Source of the DNA: Ailanthus altissimus
Taxonomy: Eukaryota; Streptophyta; Magnoliopsida; Sapindales; Simaroubaceae
NCBI GenBank assembly: GCA_946807835.1
Contig: CAMPEX010000001.1
Coordinates: 8,323,001-8,387,000 of the forward strand
Reading direction: 5' to 3'
DNA length: 64,000 nt
Both the position numbers and the translations under genes were made by a program. The notes beneath the pieces were generated by a model. That model was not told where the DNA came from. It saw nothing but the letters and a program-made list of their open reading frames with translations, and did not search any database. Below are positions 25,059 to 35,900 of the stretch, piece by piece (the first letter of the stretch is position 1; every line of letters starts with the position of its first letter).

Positions 25059-25629
25059 GATACATGACAAATTCGAGAAAAGGTCACCGACTTATAGGGA
25101 AGTGGATATTGAGATATCTTAAAGGAATGTTGGATCATGGTTTATTATGACAATGAAATGGTAAGAGGCTATATTGACTCAGATTATGCAAGTGATCTCA
25201 ACAGAAGAAGATCTTGACGGATTACGTATTTACAGTGCTTGGAGTATAGTATGCACTAGAGATCGATTTTACAGCACGTAGTAGCACTATCAACCACGGA
25301 AGAGGAATATATAGAGGTAGGAGAAGCTATTAAGGAGGTCGTGTGGTTAAAATGGATATGCGTAAAGACATTATCTATTGAAGACGTTAACATTTGTGTG
25401 TATTGTGATAGTCAGAGTGCCATAAACCTAAGCAAGGTTTAAGTATTTTACGAGAGGTCTAAATACATTGATATGCCACTTTATTTTATTCGAGAGATTG
25501 TTCAAAGCGGAGAGATTAATCTAATGAAGATTGCATTGTTTAAAAATCTCGTCGACATACTGACTAAGCCACTGTCCTCGGTTAAGTCTGTCCTATGTAA
25601 AAATTTAACCGAAGTCACTACTATGTGAG
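25059..25629 (+). pseudogene. Copia RNase H remnant, continuation after the insertion
   Basis: Starts with the second GATAC copy. The frame continues GKWILRYLKGMLDHGLL, YIDSDYASDLNRRRS, VVWLKWICVK, VYCDSQSAINLSK, FIREIVQSGEINLMK and DILTKPLS. Interrupted by stops. It ends about 80 bp before the 3' LTR. Confidence 0.85.
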
Positions 25630-25710
25630 GGTAATCGAAGATACGGAGATGAAAGATCTTGAAAGCTTCAATGATGATTTTGAATTAATGATGGGATTTT
25701 ATGAGAAAGT

Positions 25711-26318
25711 TGATTAAAAAATCATCATAGAATATTTTTGGGATCAAGGAAAGTGAGTAGGGGATGTGAGGATGTGAAAAAAAAGGCAAAAAGATATCGT
25801 TGAAAGCACCTAGGCTGGGTACCGCTGCTCTCAAGAGTGGAGCGCTACGACTAATCCAGAACATGGAGCACCACGATGTTGGCACATTAGGTTTGGGCAC
25901 CACAACGCCAGAAGTGAAAACATCCCCCTATGTTTCCTAAGTGCATTAGGATTCCCAAATTTGTTTCCACTCGGTTTAAGGTTTCCCTTGAACATCTGTA
26001 GCCTAGATAAAGATCTCGTCTTGTAAATTATCACAACAAAAACACCTAAGAGAAGCTCCTAGATTACAAGAGAGATCAATTGTAAGTGCAATTGAGTGTT
26101 AGTTCTTTGTAAATTTTTATATTCTTATATAAGGCATACTTTTATAAGTATTTTATAATTCAATAATAAAGAAGCGAGATCTTAAACTGTTGTTGAAGTA
26201 GGCAAGTTGGCGAATTATATAATTCCTATGTTTTGTTTTACCTTTATTTCTTTAGATTGCTTTTATAATTGCTTGTTATTGCATTATATTATTTGCTCGA
26301 TACATTTTTGCTTCCACA
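25711..26318 (+). repeat. 3' LTR of the copia element
   Basis: 608 bp, aligned with the 5' LTR along its length with many substitutions. The purine-rich GATGGGATTTTATGAGAAAGT precedes it. Confidence 0.85.
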
Positions 26319-28555
26319 TGTGGTACTAATGAAAAAATTAAATACTTAATAAACACTTAATTTTAAAATGAAATTTGTTTTACTAAACACTTTACCTATT
26401 ATACTTTTAAAGTACATTACAAACACCTTTATACCAAAGAAGCCCTTAATTTATTATATTTTTCTTTCAAGTATTTTTTTATTACCTTGTTATTCAATGA
26501 ATACAATCATGCACATCATAAAAACAAGCTTAAAAACTGAATGATTATTCTTTTATATATTTGAGTTGTAGATTTGATCTTAATCGATAATAGAAATTTA
26601 AACATATTATAATTATTGGAGTTTTTAACGTGCACTCTGAGAAACTCTTAATATCTTGTAGAAGTCTTTCACTTATAAACAATCAAGAATGATAAATATC
26701 ACACTAACAAGGAGATAAACAACAACACACTAAAAAAAACACGAGCAATATATGTGATTCGACAATAATCATTTATGTCCATGATGAATATTAGAATTTT
26801 AACTTTTTTATTAAATTCTTTTATACACAGAATTCCTATGAGAGATTACAAAGAAGTACCTAAATACTCTAGACTTTTCAAAGACTAATACTACACAATA
26901 TTGTGCACTCAAACTACTTAAGTGCAACCTAAACTCTTTATTCTCTCACTTGTTAATGCTTTTTAATACTTAATCAATTCAAAAAGTTATAAGGGTTTAT
27001 ATAATGTTTAAAACATCTTTATAAATTTTTTTTTTATTAAAATAAGAGTGCACACAAAAGAGAGTTCAAAATTGAATTAAATTCGCAATTGTACTTAAAA
27101 CTGTCAAATTTATAAATAAGTGACACCGTGGTGAAAATGTGATTTCGTCCCAGTGCTGTGGTGAGAGGAATCTAGCACTGCGGCGTCGCGATTACTATCC
27201 TTCGCCCCCCGGTGAGCACATCTAGGTAGGTTCCTTTTTGTGTTTTCACACTCCTTCCTCACATTCATCTTTCTGTTTTATTAATTTTTTTTATTCATCT
27301 ATTACATTCTCGATCACGTGTTGACTCTCAATTAACTTCTAACTCAAAATCAATATATATCTTTAATTTTAAATGACCAATTTCAACAATAACAATTTCA
27401 ATCCAAATATTATTTTGATTAAAAAAAGACATTGAAATTTAAGACATAAATAAACATAATATTAACCCAAATAATAATTGTAATGATCATATACATAACT
27501 GTAACTATAATTTATTTATTTATTTTTGACATCAAGTTTAAATACTTTGCTTCAAAAGTTATAAAAATTCTTTTAAAAAAAAAAATTTAAATAAAAGTTG
27601 TTTGCCCTGTGTACACGTTATTTGAAAGATAATAATGTTTTGTCTTTGTATCTATATACAATGGCAGCAGAGGTGGACCAGCCTATTATTCCAAGACTTT
27701 TAGAATTTCTTAGGTAGGAAATCAATTGTGGAAATTAAGTTTTGGAGAAATCCCATGCTCTATATTTCTCTTATCATGTAGGACATGTTAGGTCTCTCTT
27801 TTGAATTGACAAAATATGTTAAGTTAAGATAATAATGCATACTAGTTCATCAATCAGTATCATATATTACTATAATTCAACCAGCAACACAACCCAGCCT
27901 ATGGGTTAGGTTAGGTTAGCGACTTGCTGATTAAATGTACATTCAGTAATTACTTGTCAGGATAGTTAAGTGGATTAAACAAATTTTCAATATATACATA
28001 TATATATATATTGAGAATTTAATGGTGTATAAATTTAATTATGCTAAAATTGATTTGTGCTAAAATTATCAATTATTGAGTGATATAATATGCACTGTAA
28101 GTAGGGTGGAGTCTAGAATTCAAAAAAAAAAAAAAAAAAGGTGGGGCTTAGGTTTGACAAAATTTATCGTGTGTTAATTCTTAAGATCTCATCATTGAAT
28201 TCGAATTATTTAGTTCAAATATAAGACGGGTATACAAATTTTCAATCCATGTAAATATAAGAATAAATATTATCATTCCCAATTCGATCTATCCCACTTT
28301 ACCCCATTGCCAATGGAGCCCAAGTTGATACGTTTATGAATTATAATCTATATTGTGAATTGAAGGGGCTAAAATGTTTAAGATGAAAAGTTGCATATGA
28401 CAATGTCTAAAGAAATATATTTGCTAGAATTAATGTAAAACTTTATTGATCGAGTCATGAGAATATTGCTACCAATACCAAACAATAATAACTAACAAGG
28501 ATGACATCGATGGCGGTTCACGTCGTTTCTTATTTAATTTTTATTAAGAGTAAAG
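26319..28555. other. Intergenic DNA between the copia element and the long-TIR element
   Basis: No coding frame recognised. A GC-richer patch at 27120-27235 (GTGCTGTGG, GCACTGCGGCGTCGCG) resembles the patches inside LTRs elsewhere in the window and may be an LTR fragment. GGTTAGGTTAGGTTA occurs at about 27904-27918. A poly-A run lies at about 28120-28139. Confidence 0.4.
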
Positions 28556-29443
28556 AATAATTAGACTCTTAAATTTTGGCTTAATGAACATATAAAATTT
28601 TATTATATTTTAAATACTCAACTAGACCCACTTATGTTTAAAATTTTCATCCATTTCTACAATTAAAAGGATAATAACTAATTTCTAACGGTATGGCCCC
28701 GATCATTATAGGGACTTTATATGATGTTTTCATTCAAATTCGACCCTAAAAAAAAATAAAAGGGTAAAAAACTCTCTGAGTCCCGGCTCACCCCTTTGAA
28801 AAAAATAAAGAACAAAAGGTAGCAACTATATAATTACTTTTTTAGCCCTCTAAAAGTTGGAACATGGCCACGTTTTCTGGTAAAAATAGTGCACGGATGA
28901 AAACGTCCACTGTGCGTGAAAAAAAAAATTCCATGGCCAATCAGCATCGTCAAAAGATCAAAGAGAAAGATGTAGGCAAGAATATTGAGCATGAAGAAGT
29001 GAAATTATTAAAACAAGAAAGTCTAGCAGCAGCAGCAGCAGCAGCATCAAAGCAACAGTCACCAACATCTCCTTCCCCAGCCTCTCCACCTTCAGCATCA
29101 TCATCTCCTTTCTCGTGAATTCTCCTTCACTATCTTTCTTCAACAACAGTCCCTGCAGATAATAAAACCAAAACCCATCTAATTCATTTGCTATCGATTT
29201 GCCTTCTAACTTTTTTCAATTAATTATTCATCCGTGCCTTTCAAAATTTTTTAAATCATGATATTATGTTTGAATTGTTTTTTAGAGGGCTAAAAAAGTA
29301 ATTATATCGTTACTACCCTTCCAACCGTTAAAATGGTTGGAAAATTTTAACAGAAGGGGTCTGGTTGGGTATTTAAAATACAATGGGGGTTTAGATGTCC
29401 ATTACACAGAAATTTGGGGTTAATAATAAGGCTCAAATTATTT
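28556..29443. mobile_element. 888-bp element with long terminal inverted repeats upstream of ACA9
   Basis: The outer arms (about 28556-28660 and 29345-29443) are inverted complements, for example TATTTTAAATACTCAACTAG against CTGGTTGGGTATTTAAAATA. The inner arms (28820-28855 and 29280-29315) also pair: TATAATTACTTTTTTAGCCC against GGGCTAAAAAAGTAATTATA. The element ends about 140 bp before the predicted TATA box, so it may contribute promoter sequence. No transposase was seen. The target duplication is unclear. Confidence 0.7.
28864..29118 (+). CDS. 84-aa ORF inside the long-TIR element, unrecognised
   Basis: ATG at 28864 to TGA at 29118. The N-terminal half is Lys/Glu-rich and hydrophilic (QHRQKIKEKDVGKNIEHEEV); then a seven-Ala run encoded by a GCA microsatellite (about 29027-29045); then a Ser/Pro-rich tail. 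No domain recognised. Location between inverted arms suggests captured gene sequence or chance coding. GCC follows the ATG (M-A), a favourable context. Confidence 0.3.
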   Translation: MATFSGKNSARMKTSTVREKKNSMANQHRQKIKEKDVGKNIEHEEVKLLKQESLAAAAAAASKQQSPTSPSPASPPSASSSPFS

Positions 29444-29580
29444 AATGAAAAGGATAATAAAATGATATTCAAATTAATTAATTTATAATCATTATTGTAA
29501 TGTGTTTTAAGATTTATTTTTTTTGTAATTTACTCTCAATCGTTAGATTGCATTTGCTGAAGGGAGTTAAAAGTGCCTGC

Positions 29581-29590
29581 TATATATAGA
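29581..29590 (+). promoter_or_regulatory. Probable TATA box of the ACA9-like gene
   Basis: TATATATAGA followed by a G-rich stretch lies about 400 bp upstream of the start codon. A start site about 30 bp downstream would give a leader of roughly 370 nt. It is the best TATA match in the interval between the upstream TIR element (ending near 29443) and the ATG. Inferred from sequence only. Confidence 0.45.
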
Positions 29591-29670
29591 GGCAGAGCTG
29601 GGCGGGAAATTTGCTGGAAATTTCGTAGAAAATTCCAAATAAATCACATTGGCATTGCATCCACTCTTTT

Positions 29671-29784
29671 ATGTCTAACTATTTTCTGAAAACAATCAAA
29701 TATCTCGGCCATTTGACAGCTAAGCGTCTTAAAATCATAATTTTTGCCCCAATCTATTATTTTCTCTTGAAAACTCAAATTTGA
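29671..29784 (+). promoter_or_regulatory. Upstream ORF 1 in the ACA9 leader (37 codons)
   Basis: An ATG at 29671 opens a 37-residue frame ending TGA at 29784, inside the predicted 5' leader. A second upstream ORF of 10 codons follows at 29788-29820. If the TATA assignment is right, both lie in the mRNA and would be expected to lower translation of the main frame. Peptide conservation is unknown. Confidence 0.35.
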
Positions 29785-29982
29785 TTTATGAAACTAATTC
29801 TTACTCGTTTTCAGTTTTGACCGTTCTCACAAACAAATCCGCGTAAAATCACCCGCTTTTTCCGGCTGCTTTATTTCAAATTTGAATCTTGTTTTTCTTC
29901 GTTTCGGTTGCTCCTTCTGTTAATCACTTCATCTGTTAGTTTTGTTATTATATTTGCGTATAAATAAGTCTAGCTTTCGGCA

Positions 29983-32900
29983 ATGGAACCCGGACGTACA
30001 GATAGCGAAACGCCGATGGGTCCAGCGTCGTTTAACACATTATTGCGCCGTCGTGATATCGAGGCTGCTCCTTCCAAGGACTTTGGTGCCGGTGGCGATG
30101 CCATGGGCGACGACGCTTTCTCCTATCCCTTTCATATCGCACAGGCCAAACACGTGCCTGTCGAGAGTCTCAGGCGCTGGAGGGTAAAATTTCGAAAATG
30201 CCATTCAAATTAATTCTCCTGCAATGAACTTGATTCATTTTCGTACATTTTAAAACCTAAATGATAGTGAAAAATCAAATGTAGTTAGCAGAAGAATCTA
30301 ATGTAATTAGTAATAGGTTTGAATCGAATAATGCTCCGCTAATATAACTAGATTTTTAATTTTTTGATTCTTTATTGAGTTCTTTAGGGCACTGTTCTTC
30401 TGAACAATGTTCTTATTGTTTAGGCAAGTGGCACACTGGAACTGCCAGATGGTTTTGTGTCATTGGTTGAAATGAATGATGTAGAATGGTAAAAAGGGGA
30501 GCGTATATGAGGCGATTGTGAGGCTGAGCTATAAGTGATAGGCTGAAGAAACATTTAGAGTGATTGTTATTGAAATGAATTGATAGGATGCTGGGAATGT
30601 GTTCTATATGTGATTTTAAGGTACTTGACCGCTTTACATATGCTGCTTGGTTGAATATATTATGGGACTTCTTTTACTTCACAATTTAATAGATTTTCTG
30701 CTAGTCGGTGTTTTGGTACCAAGATAAAACAGAACAGACATAATAATTTGGGACCAATGTCAAATGATTAATTATGAAAATAAGGGAGGTTTATTACTTT
30801 TATATGAGAAGAAAGTCATCACCTAAGCTTTATATTACTATAAACAGATTATAGCTATGGCTAATATCTTTCTTTTTTCATGGGTTTTACATTTTTTTTC
30901 TTCTTCTTTTAGCCTGGATGCAATTGGTAATTTTTGAAGATGCTCAAATTATATTTGTAGACTTTTATTGCATTTTCAAATTATCATTAACATTGAAGAT
31001 TGAGTTTTTTTTGTATTTTTTCTTGGAGTTTGTACTAAAGGAGCTTTGGTCCTCTGCAGCAAGCAGCTCTTGTGCTAAATGCTTCCCGCCGATTTCGATA
31101 TACTTTGGACTTAAAAAAGGAAGAAGAGAAAGAGAAGAGGAGGAGGATGATCAGAGCCCATGCTCAAGTTATAAGAGTAATGTTCTCATTATCTACATTT
31201 TACATTTATGTTAATAAGCTTTTGTTCCTGAAATTAATTTTGCTTTATTATTTCTGAACTTCTTGTATCAGGCAGCAGTTCTTTTCAAATTGGCTGCAGA
31301 ACAGCAAATTGGTAGGTTAATCCTTGGAAAACATCCTTTATATCAAATTTGTACTGTTAAGAACGTGAACAATTCATTTCTTCTAGGGTGTGATAGAGTA
31401 TGTCGTTGCCAAATCTTGTTTACTTAGAATGTTAATGCTATATGAATTATTAATTTTATTCGATTTTGAAATAAAATTTTCCTAGACTTTAAGAGTTACT
31501 GATTGATTTCAAGGGAGTAGATTATTTTTGTATTGGCAAAGGGCTGACATGTTATTCATATCCTTCAATCTGCTGCAAAATTTTGGTATTGATAAAATCC
31601 AGTTATGATTATACTTGATTAAGCTTGAGAATCTCAAAGAAAACTTTTTTGGTTGCCTTTCCTTTGCACCTACATTATCTATAGTGTGTTACTAATACTT
31701 ATATGCTGTTTTTATGAGCTTATTATGTGTTTTGGGCCTGCTTCTATAGAAATTTTCATTTATTTTTGGTATTTTTTTTATTACAAAAGATGGGCATGGA
31801 TGCTATATTCCGCAACTTGGGATTTGGCATTAGATTTTGATGCAACTTCTTGTAACTGGGAAGTGGTAATAATGTTACTGGGTTGGGTCATTTGGGGTAT
31901 TTATGGAAATTGAGTGGTCGTCAAAGGTGGTAGCTTAGCTAATAGTTGCCTGAACAAGCTCTCAATTTTTAACATGGCGCAAGAGTGTGTTTTACCGTGA
32001 CGTAGGATAGAGATGGGAAAAAGAAAGAAAGGTGGAGACAGTAAAGTAAGATGTTTAGGATGAAAGAGAGGATTAAGATTTATGAAGTGGACAGAAAAAT
32101 ATTTTTATTATCAATAATGAACCATGTTTAAACACTTACTCTATGACATATTTATAAGTCCAGTCGTAAACAATATAATTGTAACTCTAATCAGGCCAAG
32201 TCAGAAACAAGATAACCATTTATAATATAAAATCCAGGATAAACATAATCAGTATAATAAATCTAAAAGATTAATCCTAACATATATGCTGGTTTTTTAA
32301 TTTTTAGTCTATGCTTTTTATTATCAATTTCCATGTATGCTTTTGTTTAAGATCACAATTAGGGCTTTCACTGCAATGGTAAATGTCTGTATGTTTTTGT
32401 TCACTACTAATCTGATGTTAGGTACAGTAATTAAACCAGCTACTCCTAGTGGTGATTTTGGTATTGGACTTGAACAGCTTGCTTCGATGACCAGGGATCA
32501 TAATTTTTCAGTGCTAGAGCAATATGGTGGGGTGAGGCAATTGTGAATGCATTTTTTTTTGCTCGTCACCGTGTTGTCTTGTAGTCTTAGTTTACATAAG
32601 GCTTGACCACTTCCTCCATCAGGTTAAAGGGTTATCAAATTTATTGAAGACAAACTTAGAGAGAGGAATTATCGGTGATGATACTGATTTGTCAAAGAGA
32701 AGAATTTCATTTGGGTCAAATACGTATCCTCTGAAGAAAGGACGAAGTTTCTTGGTACTATTTGATATTATATTATTGTTCTTCTTATCCTTTTCTACTT
32801 TCTGTTAGGAAGATATTGCTTACTGCTATTCCTCCGCTTCATCTCACAGAATTTTCTTTGGGAGGCTTGGCAAGATTTAACCCTCATCATCTTGATTGTG

Positions 32901-35900
32901 GCTGCCATAGCTTCATTGGCACTGGGAATAAAGACAGAGGTATCTTGGTTCTTTTTATCCATACATTTGTTTTAAATTTTAACTTCAGTGATGTTATAAT
33001 TATATTAATCCCGTGAAAGATACAAGTTTTGCATCAATATTTTGTGCTTCATGAGTAAGCTTCTGGACTGACATGTTTGCATGTGTTATATTGTGTTAGT
33101 ACACTTGTGTCTCAATAAATGAGTGAGGATATAATTCTGCAGTTCTATGTGCTGCTATGTGCAACTAGGGACTTGGCTATGTTGCAGATCTGTACCTATA
33201 TGGATTCAATCTATCTCTCTGAAAGACAATTTCTATTTTACTTTTACTAAATAGAACATGGCTATATAAGTTAGTTGATGCCATTACTATATTTAGTTGA
33301 TACCATTACTATGTATAGAAAGAGTATAGAGATATTGGACCCCAATCTATAGGTCAATCTATCTATCTGTATATATAGAAACTATCGACATAAAATTTGA
33401 AACTTAACACAAAATTTGAAAACTTTTACTTGAAAATTGCGTAAAAAAACTTGAAACATTTGACATAAAACTTGGAACTAAAGTGTATGTAAATCCTGTA
33501 CAACTAGGCTTCGATTATACCTTGTCAAAAGCTAGTTTATTGTTTCAGAAATCCAAGAAGTTCAATGGAAATGAATTCTTAGTTTTATTTGTACTATGAG
33601 TAGGAAAATTTTGCATATAATGATGTGCTGAACATCAGTACTGCTACAATTGCATATTTTTCACATTGGTACTTGAATTGCGATTATTGTTTGATAATAT
33701 GTCTATGTCATGTTTGCAATTCAATAATTTAGAGGACATTCAGAAGCTTGTTCTGTTATAGGAAGATGGTGCTTTGGCAATCTCTAATGTTGACATTTAA
33801 GAGAACTGAGTATTGTCATGTACATGTCTATTTTTTGACTCTAAAACTTTCCTACCTTAGTTAAATGTGTTATGCTCTATTTTTGTTTATTCTTATTTCG
33901 TTAATAGTTATTCTTGATGGTGAATCAATGTAATTAAATGTGTTCTAGTAGGAGAGTTCTTTTTTTCATCAAGTTTTTGAATTTCCAGTTTATTATTAAA
34001 AAAAAAAAGAAATGGATTCTTTTTATTTCATCTATATATGTTTTTTCAATTTTTACACTTATCTTTGCTGATATCACTCTTTGTGCCCCCCCTCCAACTG
34101 GGGTTACTTTTTCTTTTTGAACTCACATTTTTCACCTTATTTTTCTTGACATTTATCACAGGGTGTAGAAGAAGGATGGTATGATGGGGCGAGCATTGCC
34201 TTCGCTGTTTTTCTTGTTATAGTTGTTACGGGTATTGAATTTGATCATCTCATAGTCTTCTTGCTTACGGTGTTTCTGTGATTGCTTTGAAAAGGGTATT
34301 TTTCTTGCTTACGGTGTTTCTATGATTGCTTTGAAAAGGGTATTTTTCTTGCTTACGGTGTTTCCATGATTGCTTTGAAAAGGGATTAAAATAACGAAAT
34401 CTGGAAACTAACATATTTCAGATTCTAACATTATGCAAAAATCTCATTCTTTGATGACATCCAATGAAGACTCTTAACAGTTTGTAATGATTTACTCATG
34501 AACAAATGAAATATATATGGATTGTGATTTAGATCTCATTCTTTGATGACATCCAATAAAAGCTTTAACAGTTTTTCATGATTTACCCATGAACAAGATG
34601 AAACATATACGGATAACAATTTTGCATGGATTAAATATGCTTGTTGAACATGCAAACAATTTAGCTAACTTGTGAATGTAAGCCTGCTGATTTCATCAGT
34701 TCTCAACCGAACCATTTGAGAATAAACATCCATCCAATTTGATTATGATTTTTATTTTTGTTGTTGATTTTAGTTGGAGTGCTTTATTGGTTTAGAGAGT
34801 TGAATATGCTTAAAATCTAAATATTATTTGAATCTGTATCATTTTCGGTCTTAATTTTAACCAATTTCTTGCTCATTTTGGGCTCCACAAAGAAGCCATA
34901 TGTTTCTTTTCCAACACTAATTATGTTCTATTTATCATTTTCACTTGTTCACTAGCCATTAGCGATTATCGTCAATCTCTTCAATTTCAAAATCTAAACA
35001 AGGAAAAGCGAAATATAAGACTAGAGGTGTGTACTCAAAACATTCCTTTTTCCTTTTTATTTTATTTTATTTTATTCATCTTTTAATTTTGGGCTTATTA
35101 GTCAATTAAGTGTATCTGAAAATCTTGGCAGGTCATGAGGGGTGGAAAAGCAGTGAAGATTTCAATATTTGATGTTGTTGTTGGTGATATTGTACCTCTC
35201 AGAATTGGTGATCAGGTAGGTATACTTTAGCACAAGTCTTGCTCCTTAGGAGCAAATGAAGTTTATGTATAACCTATTCAACTACTTTTTATGTATAATC
35301 TACCCAACTATTTCTGCTTAGGTGCCAGCTGATGGAGTCCTAGTTATTGGTCATTCTCTTGCCATCGATGAATCCAGCATGACTGGTGAAAGTAAAATTG
35401 TGAGTTAGTCATACCTATTGGTAAAGTAATCATCTGATTTTTAATCCTTAATATTCTTAAGCACAGTGTATGTTATAGGTTCGCAAGGATCACAGGACAC
35501 CTTTTTTGATGTCTGGCTGCAAAGTAGCAGATGGTGTGGGTACCATGCTGGTAATTTGTTTGATGCTATTTTCTTTTGCCTACTCCTTTTGAATTTAATA
35601 TTTGTTATATTTATTAAAAAAAAGTGTACTTTTTCTTGGCTTACAATGTCATGTATGATAGAATGTCGGGTACTGGTGATTGATTTAAGAAATTCTTAAT
35701 TGCAAAGACTGGTTTGTTCAGTCGTTTACTAACTTATGCTGTTGTTACCAAAAGCCATACTATCACTAAATGTCAAATGCATAATAGATAAGCTTTTCTT
35801 GCAAAACTGCAAAGATTGATCTATGACTTTTCATAATATTTATCTTTCTCAACTGCTTCTTGTATGTTCTTGCTCCTTATCTGACGCATTCATTGTTTAG

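Larger units (their letters stand above)
16067..26318 (+). mobile_element. Decayed Ty1/copia retrotransposon, split by nested insertions
   Basis: Two diverged LTRs (16067-16677 and 25711-26318) both start TGATTAAAAAATCATCATAG and end ...TTC[A/C]ACA. The primer site TGGTATCAAAG at 16681-16691 fits initiator tRNA-Met. Gag starts at 16708 and includes a zinc knuckle CX2CX4HX4C at 17342-17383. Then come a protease trace (VLDSSCIFHKCP, expected DSG), GAG-pre/integrase traces (RNLISLGILDQ at 17700-17733; SVTYGGARYFLTFI), reverse transcriptase (VTQGFTQKEGIDFHKIFS; YVDD at 19641-19652), and RNase H resumed after the insert (KWILRYLKGML; YCDSQSAINLSK; HIDM-like). Many in-frame stops make it defective. 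The RT-RNase H junction is interrupted from 20032 to 25058. No clear 5-bp target duplication is visible, and LTR divergence suggests an old insertion. Confidence 0.9.

Noticed and set aside
27903..27919. GGTTAGGTTAGGTTA, telomere-like
   Set aside because: Only two to three copies of TTAGG-like units. The plant telomere repeat is TTTAGGG, and this is too short to matter.
29942..30187. 81-aa frame overlapping exon 1 of the pump gene
   Set aside because: Shadow frame. The overlapping frame with the ATG at 29983 matches the Ca2+-ATPase N-terminus.
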